Positions 11,401-17,930 of a DNA stretch of 45,524 nt are shown here, one piece after another. A program made the translations under genes and the position numbers. Within the stretch, counting starts at the first letter, position 1; every line of letters starts with the position of its first letter. The DNA lies in assembly GCF_000282375.1 (NCBI RefSeq), contig NZ_AKJK01000092.1, positions 1 to 45,524 of the forward strand, given 5' to 3'. This DNA comes from Pseudomonas sp. GM50. GTDB lineage: Bacteria > Pseudomonadota > Gammaproteobacteria > Pseudomonadales > Pseudomonadaceae. A model generated the notes under the pieces. The model had not been told where the DNA came from, searched no databases, and worked only from the letters and a program-made list of their open reading frames with translations.

Positions 11401-11585
11401 GCCTGCTGGAACAACTCGTGCTGAACGCTGACACCAGCGTCGCCCAGTTGTTGGCGCCACTTAATCAACTGCAACAGACCCGCCGCGACCAGGCTCAAGC
11501 CGCGCTGCGTGAAGCCGGCAGCGCGCGCCAGAGCACCCTGGGCCAGGCCCGTCGCCGCAGCGTCGTGAAGGATGCCGAACAATGA
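2490..11585 (+). CDS. NRPS: C-A(Asp)-T-[interface/E-like]-C-A(Dab-like)-T-C
   Basis: This is a 3031-residue synthetase. The ATG at 2490 is preferred over an in-frame GTG at 2454 because C-domain homology (YSLTPLQKG) begins just after it. Domains are: C1 about 1-440 with HHLLLDG (His141-142, Asp146); A1 about 470-950, pocket DLTKLGHVGK, an Asp-type code; T1, Ser1003 in LGGDS; an E-like domain about 1040-1480 in which the catalytic motif reads AHALRLDAASW (second His is Ala1173) and the VGWFT motif is lost; C2 about 1490-1930 with HHILTDA; A2 about 1950-2430, pocket DIWELTADDK, which I recall from diaminobutyrate modules of Pseudomonas NRPSs; T2, Ser2499 in LGGHS; C3 about 2550-2990, LCL type (SFAQQRLWFL) with HHIAVDA. 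The dead E-like domain behind an Asp module fits an interface domain that docks an Asp beta-hydroxylase. C3 has no A domain in its own protein, so it must work with the next gene product. The gene follows the first NRPS by 87 bases. Confidence 0.95.
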   Translation: MHDQIENIYSLTPLQKGLLYHEAYAPESRVYYQQMSIGLAGELDLDAFRQAWIALMQRHAVLRTAFLWEELDDAYQVILKEVDLPLREVDLRGNPQGLAALAAEDHAQAFELGAAPLMRLTLARLDDVNGQAQWSLVWTHHHLLLDGWSVGSLLADWRDLYRAARRGQNAALEAVRPFQDYVAYLSERPCADEFWRSRLADFANTTRVPESDPRGLLADPVDAHLPCTEHQRVLDAATTARLSGFARDNNLTVNTLLQAAYAYLLGRHNGSDEALIGVTVAGRPQRLSGVERMVGLFINTLPLRVRWDEAPTVGQWLAGIQDWNAEMREHEHTPLASLRALTALPPGGELFEAIMVFENFPFPRELDQIDEGLVGLPDAEHSAPLRHTGGRNNYPMSLIASMESDSLHLHLVHQRKRLSDAAGTRLMEQLVTLLDELSRDANRPLAEVPLCPTQELNLTRTWGNGATLEVPDAALHDLIAAQARRHPEREAVRDAHGALSYGELLEASTGLANALRQRGVQHGDRVALALPRCNDAVIALLAAMQAGACFLPLDLGQPASRLGTLMASADVDFIIGTPTFDTASAQVIEVSARATGIDLPAVDQQACAYVIYTSGSTGTPKGVRLSHRAIVAYVSGILAELGCAEAEQPWRHALLSTFAADLGYTQLFGALVSGGSLLLVDDDTRADPNALAQCFADFPPDLVKLTPNHLHGLLAAHPDVRLLPRRALLLGGEALHGSLLDTVRALRPELAVYNHYGPTESAVGICLSRIEQPLAGVQPLGHPQPNRHLRVLDSHGHAVPVGMPGELWVGGEGLAIDYLGDPVQTAARFKAVADLPRAYRTGDRVRWLESGELAFLGRVDNQVKLRGYRIELGEVETQIKRLSSNIQQVLVRVVQPANETPRLIAWLVASTSMSADKLRYDLALRVPDYMVPADFIALDAIPLNANGKPDIARLPLPDAPTSQDNYEAPRDAVEIAFAEIWQDVLRVERVGIHDNFFALGGDSILNLQIIARAHQRGMKLTPKQLFENRTIAEISAVISQGANYSRDTTSAARNVPLTAGQHARLEAGPLAADWRCVALNTPISLEVLNRAVQALQQQHRALQLGLTQQADGSWAQTLPSTPKPVSASRQPFDTDNLNALAENVLATLDHAAGEGWHACLSEQGDAVLLVAHALRLDAASWALLMTDLALAVAQAQYDRAIELPRHGGHLDEWADHQNLCARDEDGLESAWEYWLQYAGETLPSIPQPDDLSTASRVQISAPLSARLNLLQRRSHAPWASLVATAVAAQLAQQSAEQDVWLSLDRGRCERARLPLSSALSRTDFNPATVVGALSHAVPLRLNVTPGANAAQWLAQVDAQLAAAPHTGDDYGVLRYLADNDYLREPLLSLPQPTVHIVMAGEWQASEGPLGEVIAASAPIDGTGLTLSVSLQHGQLQIDCRGRGAEHWAEALEQRLTLLAADAEQAIPGAHAFPLCRAAGHDLTALGANFDWAGIDDLLPLSPMQEGMLLHTLLRPNSGIYLMQQRYRWDGELDRSAIEFAWARQLARHPMLRTGFWWQDGKAALQCVYHDTDPAFAWYDWRHLDEASRQRQLDAVLDAECRQGFDMRRPPLTFLRVFQVADQEFLIVRSFHHILTDAWCFGLLMADLFAHYQARVLGQPVARPLLPSFSNYIHWLQCQDTSITEQFWTRELAGFSAPTPLVVDRPAVTEQAVEAVANLDVTLSIADTRALTALCQQHQLTPNTWIQGAWALLLSRYSGSDDVLFGVTVSGRPTDLPGVEDIVGLFINSLPLRVKVDDSQTVVPWLQALFAHNYELRAYEHAPLVDIQRWSEIEHGRSLFDSLVVFENAPFDAGLSDRQVDFNVDIYEDRVHTNYPMTVVLYPGDRLGIRLTYDAARFDTDTVQRMLGHLRQLLTQMVAQPDAPLATLSLLTPDERQTLLVDWNRSELDFPLDQTYAQLFARHVAEHPQRIAAVCGADSLSYAELDQRSNRLARALIETGAGRDTLVALAAERGLPLLSMMIAVLKAGAAYLPLDIKHPPQRLSEILELSGAAILLTSDSADSVIDPALAASSATPRRLRTEALWLAGDATPLNVAGSPDDLAYVIFTSGSTGTPKGAMVEQRGMLNNIFGKVPTLGLSSADRIAQTASPAFDISVWQFLAAPILGATVHILPDVIAHDPERLLQALEHQQLSVLEAVPTMIRALLDLACTDTQLSALRWLLPTGEALPPALAQAWLTRFAHVPLMNAYGPAECSDDVAFHPLTAVPEEGGNAMPIGRPTANNHLYLVDAALRPVPVGVPGEICVGGVGVGRGYLNDPEKTLAAFVAHPFEPGARFYRTGDLGRWRADGVIEFLGRRDQQVKIRGHRIELGEIEDHLGRHPAVQAVAVIVSADQRGDLQLVAYWTGDDTPVVLLREWLSQRLPSYMVPAHWQQLEALPQNANGKVDRKLLTARALDSSDLSEQRSLSSDTEQQLGAIWAQILNVATIGADDNFFALGGHSLLATLVVSRIRSQLAVDLPLRAVFDHPVLENLARAIDNARLQAAPLALPAITAADRSQPLPLSFAQQRLWFLEQLNPGSSGFNIPFALTLTGALNVEALRLAFEQLIARHEVLRSTVHSDHGEPWQRIEAAQAFALPVSDLQAVSAQEQEPAIQAQLAEVFGQPFDLTQAPLIRARLLQLDAQTHVLAIAMHHIAVDAWSIAQLVDQLATDYIGFGTTAARIDTPALQYADFAVWQRSHLPGPVWQQQLAYWRQQLQASPAPLLLPGAQTREHGGCARHRRRLPASLARAIGELATAREASPFMVLHSALNVLLHQQTGREDLLVGTDIANRHQQQTEDMVGFFVNQLVLRCRVAPQQTFDQLLSDARRVALDAFAHQDLPFDALVADLLPQRDARYTPFFQVKLVVQNTRQQDLHLPGLAISERELEPQASDVDLLINVVDDGEGLLVVYDYDTGRYASAYIELLDSLFVCLLEQLVLNADTSVAQLLAPLNQLQQTRRDQAQAALREAGSARQSTLGQARRRSVVKDAEQ

Positions 11586-11637
11586 TGGTCATCGGTCAAT
11601 CGACGCTCATGTCCCACTTTTTTGTACAGGTCTCAGC

Positions 11638-14600
11638 ATGACTCAGACTCACGAAGACACGCCATTCGAAGGCTTCGAACTGTCACCGCAACAGGCGCAC
11701 CTGTGGCGCCTGCAACACACTCGTCTGGCTCCGTCAGCGCAGCGGGCCACACTGCGCATTCGCAGCGAACAACCACTGGACAGCGCACGGCTGAAAAACA
11801 GTTTGCTGGCGTTGATGCAACGCCACGAGATCCTGCGTACCCGTTATCAACAACTGCCGGGCCTGTCGTTGCCGATGCAGGTGATCGACGATTCAACCGC
11901 TGATTGGCAGGCGTTGGGCATCGAACTGCAGGTGGACGCCCGGTCGGCAACGTTGCACCTGCCGGCCTTGCATCTGGACAGCACCAGCCTGGGCTACCTC
12001 GGCGAAGAATGGGCGCTGGGCTATGTGCAAGCAGCGCCTCAAGAGCCGCCGCTGCAATACGCCGACTATGCGGCGTGGCGCCTGGAGTCGGTGGACGACC
12101 AGGGCCGGCAGTTCTGGGATGAGCAGTTCAATGCGATGGTTACCGACGTGCCTTTGCCTTGGCAGCGGCAGAATCCGGCTATCGGGATTGTCGAAATGGC
12201 GCGGATGCAGCTGTCGTTCGACGACTCCACCCTGCAACGCCTCGATCAGCAAGCGGCCAGCCTCGGCGTCAGCACCGGCACGGTTGTGCTCGCCGCCTGG
12301 GTCACTGTGTGGCAACGCTACAGCGAAGCCGAACGCCTGACGCTGGCTTACGAAAACCAGACGCGTCCAGACGTGTTGGGTGATGCCCTCGGCCTGTTTT
12401 CCGAGCCGCTGCCGCTGACGCTCGACACGGCGCCCGAGCTGTCGTTTGCCGCGTTATGCCAGCAACTGACCGAGCGCGCTGGCCTGCTCAACGATGCCCG
12501 GGACAGCTACCCGAGCCACTTGGGTAATGTGCCGTCGTTGTCCGGCGTGGGTTATCGCGAACTCGCGGTCGTGCCGCACAGTGCGCTGAACGATGCCGGT
12601 TGGCAGATCGAACAGGCTGACAGTGTCAGCGCTGGTTGTGCGTTGCTGTTGCAATACCAGCCGCGCTCGGCCAGTGGTTTGTCGCTGCATTTTGACGCTG
12701 CGCTCTACACGCCCGCCCATGTCGAACTCCTCGCCGAGCAGTTGCTGAGCGTGATCGAGCACAGCTTGCGTGAACCGGCCGCCAGCCTGAGCCAACTGGT
12801 AACCTGCAGCACCGCCGAGCAACAACGGGTGACCGGCGCATTGGCCACTTCGCCGACTTTAAGCCCGGCGCAAGAACAGCTCTATGCCGCCACTTTCGCC
12901 CTGCCCAACCTGGCTGCCTGCTTTGCCCAGAGCTCGACCTCCAACACTCAGCGCCCGGCGGTCACTGGCCCAAGCGGCACCTTGAGTCATGCCGAGCTGG
13001 ATCAGCGCGTCACGGCCCTCACTCAGCAATTGCTTGCCCAAGGCCTGGAACCCGGTGCGCGGATTGCGCATTTCCTGCCGCGTGACATCGATGCTGTGGT
13101 GGCACTGGTCGCCATCCTGCGTGCCGGCGCCTGCTACGTGCCGATCGACCCGGCCTACCCCACCGAGCGCATCGAGCATATTCTGCGCGACAGCCAGGCA
13201 CGCCTGGTGCTGACCCATCACGCTCGCGTACAAGATCTGCCGGCGGACTGGCAACCGAACGCATTGGCGATTGATCAGGCGATGCCTGTGGTGCCGCTGC
13301 GGGAAGAGCCGACCGTCTCGCGGGATCAACCGGCCTACCTGATTTACACCTCGGGCAGTACCGGACAGCCCAAGGGTGTGGTCATCAGCCATGCCAACGC
13401 CCTGCATTCGCTGGCGGCGCGGCTGGCGGGGTATCCGCGGCCGGTGCAACGCTTCCTGTTGCTGTCGTCGTTCGCCTTCGACAGCTCCATCGCCGGGCTC
13501 TTCTGGAGCCTGGCCCAGGGTGGTTGCCTGCACCTGGCCAGCGAAACCGAACAGAAAGATCCGCTGCAACTGGCCAGGTTGATCCGCAGCCACGGCGTAT
13601 CGCACCTGCTGGCGCTGCCTTCGTTGTACGCCTTGATCCTGGACGAGTTGGGCGATGTCCCGAGTCCATTGAATACCGCGATTGTCGCCGGTGAAAGCTG
13701 CCCGCCAGCGTTGGTCGACAGTCACTATCGGCGTCAACCCGACGCGCAGCTCTACAACGAATACGGTCCGACGGAGGCTTCGGTGTGGAGCACTGTCGCC
13801 CTCTGTCGTCCCGATCCGGGTTCCGTGCCCATCGGTTGTGCCATCGCTCATACCCGGGTGTATTTGCTCGACAGCGACGGTGCACCCGTGGCCCGTGGGC
13901 TCAAGGGTGAAATCCATATTGCCGGGCCGGGACTGTCCGAAGGTTATCTGAGCCTGCCACAGATGACCGCCGAGAAATTCATCCAGGCCCGTCATCCATC
14001 CCTCGATGGTCAACGTCTGTATCGAACCGGCGATTTCGCCTGGCAGGACCTGGACGGACAACTGCTGTTCCTCGGGCGCACCGACTCACAGATCAAACTG
14101 CGCGGTTACCGTATCGAGTTGGGCGAAATCGAAACCGCGCTGTGCAACGTCAGCGGCGCCAAACTGGCGGTGGTCTTGTTGGACACCACCCAGACCGAAC
14201 CGAGCTTGCGGGCGTTCATCGAATCGGCCACGCAACTTCAGGCCAGTGCCGTGCGCGAATCCCTCGGGGCGCTGTTACCGGCGCACATGATTCCCGCCGA
14301 CATCCAGTGGCTGGCGCAACTGCCGCGCACCGCCAACGGCAAGGTCGACCATCGTGCCTTGCTGGCCCGTGCGCCAAATCGCAGTCTCGCGGCTTACGCA
14401 GCGCCCGGAGGGCATATCGAGCAAGTGCTCGCAGCGGTGTGGCAAGAATTGCTGGAGGCCGAAGTGATCGGTCGTCACGACGACTTTTTCGCCCTCGGCG
14501 GCCATTCGCTGCTGGTGGTGCGCATGACTGCCAGGTTGCGCGCCACGCTCGGCATTGAAGTGCCGGTCAACGTGATCTTCCAGCACCCGACGCTGATCGG

Positions 14601-15447
14601 GCTTGCCGAGCAGATTAGCCAGCCCCACGACCAGGCGACGGTCATCGTCTTGCAGGCTGGTGAAACGGGACAGACACCGCTGTTCTGCCTGCACCAACCA
14701 TCGGGCGGGGTTCACCATTACATGCCGATGGTCGCCGCGTTGCCGAAGGAGCTGCCGGTGTACGGCATTCCGCTACCCGAGTCGCTGCGCAGTCAGGACC
14801 TCGTTGCATTGGCCAGCGAATACTTGCCGCAGATCCGCCAGATTCAGGCTCAGGGTCCGTATCGCTTGGCCGGTTGGTCGATGGGCGGCTTGCTCGCGCT
14901 GGAGCTGACCCGGCAACTGGAGGCCCAAGGGCAAACGATTGAGTGGTTGGGATTGTTCGACAGCACGTTCCACGCCGAGGATGAAACGCTGGCGTGGGAT
15001 GCGCTGCAGGCCATCGTTCAGCAAGAATTGAGCAGCGACAGTCGCCAGCGACTCACCGCGCCATGTCTGACGGAACTGCGCACGGCGACTGCCGAACTGG
15101 GTCGCGTGGAGCAATTGCGTTTCGCCCTGGTGCAATGGACGAGCGCCAACGGCCTGAGCCTCAATGCACCGCTGGCCTATGTCGAGCAGACCTTGAATGT
15201 GATGGCCGACGCGCGTCGTTGGGTCAGCGGCTATTCGGTGCCCGTCGTGCAGGCCACCCTGCAACTCTGGTGGGCCGAGCAGACGCTTGTCGAGCACCCG
15301 AATTTGCCGGTGCAATGGGACGCGATCAGTCAGCGAACCTGTCATCATCCGGTCGCCGCCGATCACGACACGATCCTCGGGCAGTCCGCCTTCCATGAAC
15401 AACTCAACAAGTCGCTGGCCATGGCCTCGACGGAAACCGTCGCATGA
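11638..15447 (+). CDS. Terminal NRPS: degenerate C-like domain - A(His-like) - T - thioesterase
   Basis: This is a 1269-residue terminal module. ATG 11638 has an AGG nearby and homology begins soon after; a longer frame from 11572 would overlap the previous gene. Residues about 10-420 are condensation-like, but the HHxxxDG site reads PALHLDS: both His are replaced (Pro109, Ala110) and only Asp114 remains. The adenylation domain (about 430-900; YTSGSTG, NEYGPTE, TANGKVDHR) has pocket DSALIAEVWK, close to the bacitracin-synthetase His pocket as I remember it. The carrier Ser is 957 in LGGHS. The C-terminal type-I thioesterase (about 1005-1265) has GWSMG with Ser1081 and a late His in AADHDT. 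Inferred role: loads His, receives the chain through the C domain at the end of the preceding protein, and releases the siderophore by hydrolysis or cyclisation. The N-terminal domain cannot condense. By position it could recruit a His beta-hydroxylase. The stop overlaps the next start (ATGA). Confidence 0.94.
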   Translation: MTQTHEDTPFEGFELSPQQAHLWRLQHTRLAPSAQRATLRIRSEQPLDSARLKNSLLALMQRHEILRTRYQQLPGLSLPMQVIDDSTADWQALGIELQVDARSATLHLPALHLDSTSLGYLGEEWALGYVQAAPQEPPLQYADYAAWRLESVDDQGRQFWDEQFNAMVTDVPLPWQRQNPAIGIVEMARMQLSFDDSTLQRLDQQAASLGVSTGTVVLAAWVTVWQRYSEAERLTLAYENQTRPDVLGDALGLFSEPLPLTLDTAPELSFAALCQQLTERAGLLNDARDSYPSHLGNVPSLSGVGYRELAVVPHSALNDAGWQIEQADSVSAGCALLLQYQPRSASGLSLHFDAALYTPAHVELLAEQLLSVIEHSLREPAASLSQLVTCSTAEQQRVTGALATSPTLSPAQEQLYAATFALPNLAACFAQSSTSNTQRPAVTGPSGTLSHAELDQRVTALTQQLLAQGLEPGARIAHFLPRDIDAVVALVAILRAGACYVPIDPAYPTERIEHILRDSQARLVLTHHARVQDLPADWQPNALAIDQAMPVVPLREEPTVSRDQPAYLIYTSGSTGQPKGVVISHANALHSLAARLAGYPRPVQRFLLLSSFAFDSSIAGLFWSLAQGGCLHLASETEQKDPLQLARLIRSHGVSHLLALPSLYALILDELGDVPSPLNTAIVAGESCPPALVDSHYRRQPDAQLYNEYGPTEASVWSTVALCRPDPGSVPIGCAIAHTRVYLLDSDGAPVARGLKGEIHIAGPGLSEGYLSLPQMTAEKFIQARHPSLDGQRLYRTGDFAWQDLDGQLLFLGRTDSQIKLRGYRIELGEIETALCNVSGAKLAVVLLDTTQTEPSLRAFIESATQLQASAVRESLGALLPAHMIPADIQWLAQLPRTANGKVDHRALLARAPNRSLAAYAAPGGHIEQVLAAVWQELLEAEVIGRHDDFFALGGHSLLVVRMTARLRATLGIEVPVNVIFQHPTLIGLAEQISQPHDQATVIVLQAGETGQTPLFCLHQPSGGVHHYMPMVAALPKELPVYGIPLPESLRSQDLVALASEYLPQIRQIQAQGPYRLAGWSMGGLLALELTRQLEAQGQTIEWLGLFDSTFHAEDETLAWDALQAIVQQELSSDSRQRLTAPCLTELRTATAELGRVEQLRFALVQWTSANGLSLNAPLAYVEQTLNVMADARRWVSGYSVPVVQATLQLWWAEQTLVEHPNLPVQWDAISQRTCHHPVAADHDTILGQSAFHEQLNKSLAMASTETVA

Positions 15448-17087
15448 ACCTGATTCTCTATCTCTACCGCCAATCGGCACGCCTGCTGGCTCTGGCCTCG
15501 ATCACTGGCGCACTGGGCGGTCTGGCCAGTGCGGGGCTGGTGATTCTGATCAACCGTGGGTTGGCCAACCCGCAGCAACTGCCGGAACTGGCCCTGGGGT
15601 TTTTCGGGCTGTGTATCGGCATGCTGCTGAGCAAACTCTGTTCGGAACTGTCGCTGCTGCACCTGACCCAAAGCGCGATTTTCCAGATGCGCATCGACTT
15701 GTCGCGCAAGCTGCTCGCGACTCCGCTCAAACGCCTGCAAGGCATGGGCAAACACCGCTTGCTGGTCATCCTCACCGAAGACGTGCACACGTTTACCGCT
15801 GCGTTCGAGTGGGTGCCGCTGCTGTTCGTCAACGCCGTGGTGACCCTGGCGTGCTTTGCCTATCTGGCCTGGTTGTCGTGGTCATTGCTGGCGATTCTGG
15901 CGTTGTTCCTGCTGGTCGGTTTGATCGCGTTTCACCTGGCCGAACGCGGGCCGTTGAGCCATCTGGAACGGGTGCGACAACAAAAAGATGTGCTCTATCA
16001 GCATTTCCGCAGCCTGATCGAAGGCAGCAAGGAATTGCAGCTGAACAACGCCCGCGGCGAAGCCTTTGTCGAACGAGTCATCCGTCCGGGTGCCGACGAG
16101 TTTCGCGTGCGTTTCCTGCGCGGTATGGCCGGGTATTCGGTGGTGGCCAACCTCGGCACGCTGTTGTTTTACCTCAACCTCGGCGTGCTGCTGTTCATCG
16201 TGCCGTTCTGGCTGCCGCAACCGATTACCGTGCTGACCAGTTTCACCGTGACCTTGCTGTATCTGGTGCGACCGATCTCCGACCTGATGATCGCCCTGCC
16301 CTCGCTGCGTCAAGCCAGCATCGCCCTGAACCGCATTCGCCAACTGGACGCAGAGCTGAGCACCGAAGCCCAGATAGCGGCGCCGCTCGGCAATGTGTTC
16401 GCCAGTGAAGGTCCGATGCGCCTGTTGCTCAACGGCGTGTGCCACCGCTATCCCGGCGAGCACGAGGATCATCCCTTCATGCTCGGCCCGGTGGACCTGA
16501 CGCTGGAACAGGGCGAACTGGTGTTTGTGGTGGGTGGCAATGGCAGTGGCAAGACCACGCTGTCGATGCTGATGCTGGGCTTGTATGCACCGGAAACCGG
16601 TTGTGTGGTGCTCAACGGCGTGGAAGTGGATGACGACAACCGCGAGCAATACCGTCAGCACTTTGCCGCGGTGTTTGCTGACTTTCACCTGTTCGAACAT
16701 TTGTTGGGCGACGATGGACCGGACGCCGAATATCGCACCGCCGAAGCGACGCGTTATGTGAAAGCGTTGGGGTTAGGACACAAAGTCAGCATTGTCGACG
16801 ACCGTTTTTCCACCGTGGAACTGTCCACGGGTCAACGCAAGCGACTGGCGCTGGTGTCGGCGTATCTGGATGACAAGCCGTTTTATCTGTTCGATGAATG
16901 GGCTGCCGACCAGGATCCGACCTTCAAGCGGGTGTTCTACATGGAGTTGTTGCCGGAACTGAAAGCCCGGGGCAAAACCGTGATCGTGATCACCCACGAT
17001 GACGCTTACTTCCAGCAGGCCGACCGGGTACTGAAAGTAGAAAACGGCCGCCTCACTCAGGTGGAAGCGCACGCGGCTTATGCCTGA
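15444..17087 (+). CDS. Cyclic-peptide/siderophore export ABC transporter (PvdE/SyrD-like, fused TM-ATPase)
   Basis: A 547-residue half-transporter with permease and ATPase in one chain. About six hydrophobic segments occupy the first 290 residues. The nucleotide-binding domain follows, with Walker A GGNGSGKTT, signature LSTGQRKRL, Walker B YLFDEWAADQ and the switch His in VITHDD. Length, order and the unusual DEWAADQ Walker B fit the cyclic-peptide exporter family (PvdE, SyrD, YojI). PvdE moves the acylated pyoverdine precursor to the periplasm. Here the start codon overlaps the stop of the terminal NRPS, so translation is coupled and the cargo is almost certainly the peptide made by these NRPSs. 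Its 3' end overlaps the convergent reductase gene by 10 bases. Confidence 0.93.
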   Translation: MNLILYLYRQSARLLALASITGALGGLASAGLVILINRGLANPQQLPELALGFFGLCIGMLLSKLCSELSLLHLTQSAIFQMRIDLSRKLLATPLKRLQGMGKHRLLVILTEDVHTFTAAFEWVPLLFVNAVVTLACFAYLAWLSWSLLAILALFLLVGLIAFHLAERGPLSHLERVRQQKDVLYQHFRSLIEGSKELQLNNARGEAFVERVIRPGADEFRVRFLRGMAGYSVVANLGTLLFYLNLGVLLFIVPFWLPQPITVLTSFTVTLLYLVRPISDLMIALPSLRQASIALNRIRQLDAELSTEAQIAAPLGNVFASEGPMRLLLNGVCHRYPGEHEDHPFMLGPVDLTLEQGELVFVVGGNGSGKTTLSMLMLGLYAPETGCVVLNGVEVDDDNREQYRQHFAAVFADFHLFEHLLGDDGPDAEYRTAEATRYVKALGLGHKVSIVDDRFSTVELSTGQRKRLALVSAYLDDKPFYLFDEWAADQDPTFKRVFYMELLPELKARGKTVIVITHDDAYFQQADRVLKVENGRLTQVEAHAAYA

Positions 17088-17824
17088 TGGGGTTGCGTGA
17101 CGTCAGCGCCCGGCACCAGCGGACAGTTGTCGCAGTACGGGCGCACATCACCCAGTTGGTGGTGCAGACAGCACACTTTGCGCATCAGTAATGGCACGCC
17201 GCTCGGGCCGGGGGCCAGTTGCAGGAAGCCGTACAGCGGATTGCGCGTGCCATCGACCCAGTGCCGCTCCCGGAACAGCCTCTCGCGCCATTGCGGCGCG
17301 TGCGGCATCTGGAAGTAATCGAGCGCGACATCGATGGCCGCCGCCACGTTGTTCCACAGCAAGCGCTGGGCCACCCGCCCGGCGCTGGCCAGTGCCTGCA
17401 CCAGGGGCGCCATGTCGTCAGTCAGCAGTTTTTGCGCGAAGGCCAACGGGTCGTTCAACGGCAGTACTTCGCCGGCAGCAAATACCTGAGCCACGGGCAT
17501 GCCGTTTTCCAGCGCCACATGGGGATCACGCACGCTACAACGCAGATTTTGCGCAGCCGCGGCCAGCGGCAAGGCCAGCGTCACGCAGATCAAGTCCATC
17601 GACCATTGCGACACCAGTGCAGCCCGAGGCGCAGCGGGATAGTAGTGGGCGTAGAGGCTCAACAGGTCAGTGCAGGTTTGTGGATCGCGAAACTCATTCA
17701 ACCCACGGCCTTCGACGTGGCTGCTCAGTCGGCAGGTGCTGCGCAGAAAGGCGCCATCGAATCGAAACAACTGATCGAGCAGGGTTTCGTCGAGCATTCG
17801 AGCGGTGGTTTGAAGAGACGTCAT
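17078..17824 (-). CDS. fhuF: FhuF-like siderophore ferric reductase
   Basis: A 248-residue protein whose C-terminus carries the cysteine set of the FhuF [2Fe-2S] family: two adjacent Cys in KVCCLHH, then CDNC eleven residues later. Known members bind the 2Fe-2S cluster through these four Cys and reduce ferric siderophores in the cytoplasm so that iron is released. It has no signal peptide or membrane segment. The gene is convergent with the exporter (3' ends overlap by 10 bases) and divergent from the next ABC gene, with which it shares a 106-base gap. I looked there for a Fur box (GATAAT repeats) and saw no convincing one. The context makes reduction of the locus's own ferric siderophore the likely job. 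Confidence 0.88.
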   Translation of the reverse strand: MTSLQTTARMLDETLLDQLFRFDGAFLRSTCRLSSHVEGRGLNEFRDPQTCTDLLSLYAHYYPAAPRAALVSQWSMDLICVTLALPLAAAAQNLRCSVRDPHVALENGMPVAQVFAAGEVLPLNDPLAFAQKLLTDDMAPLVQALASAGRVAQRLLWNNVAAAIDVALDYFQMPHAPQWRERLFRERHWVDGTRNPLYGFLQLAPGPSGVPLLMRKVCCLHHQLGDVRPYCDNCPLVPGADVTQPHQA

Positions 17825-17930
17825 GAGGCTTCGTAACTGAGTTTGAGAACTGTTAACCTACCACGTTTTTTGAATTCCGAAGACTCAACACGGCGGGTCA
17901 ACCCCCGAGTTTGCCAGGCAGGACGCTCTG

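Noticed and set aside
17825..17930. Fur box in the fhuF/SbmA-like divergent gap
   Set aside because: Expected from function, but no run resembling GATAAT repeats is visible on either strand.
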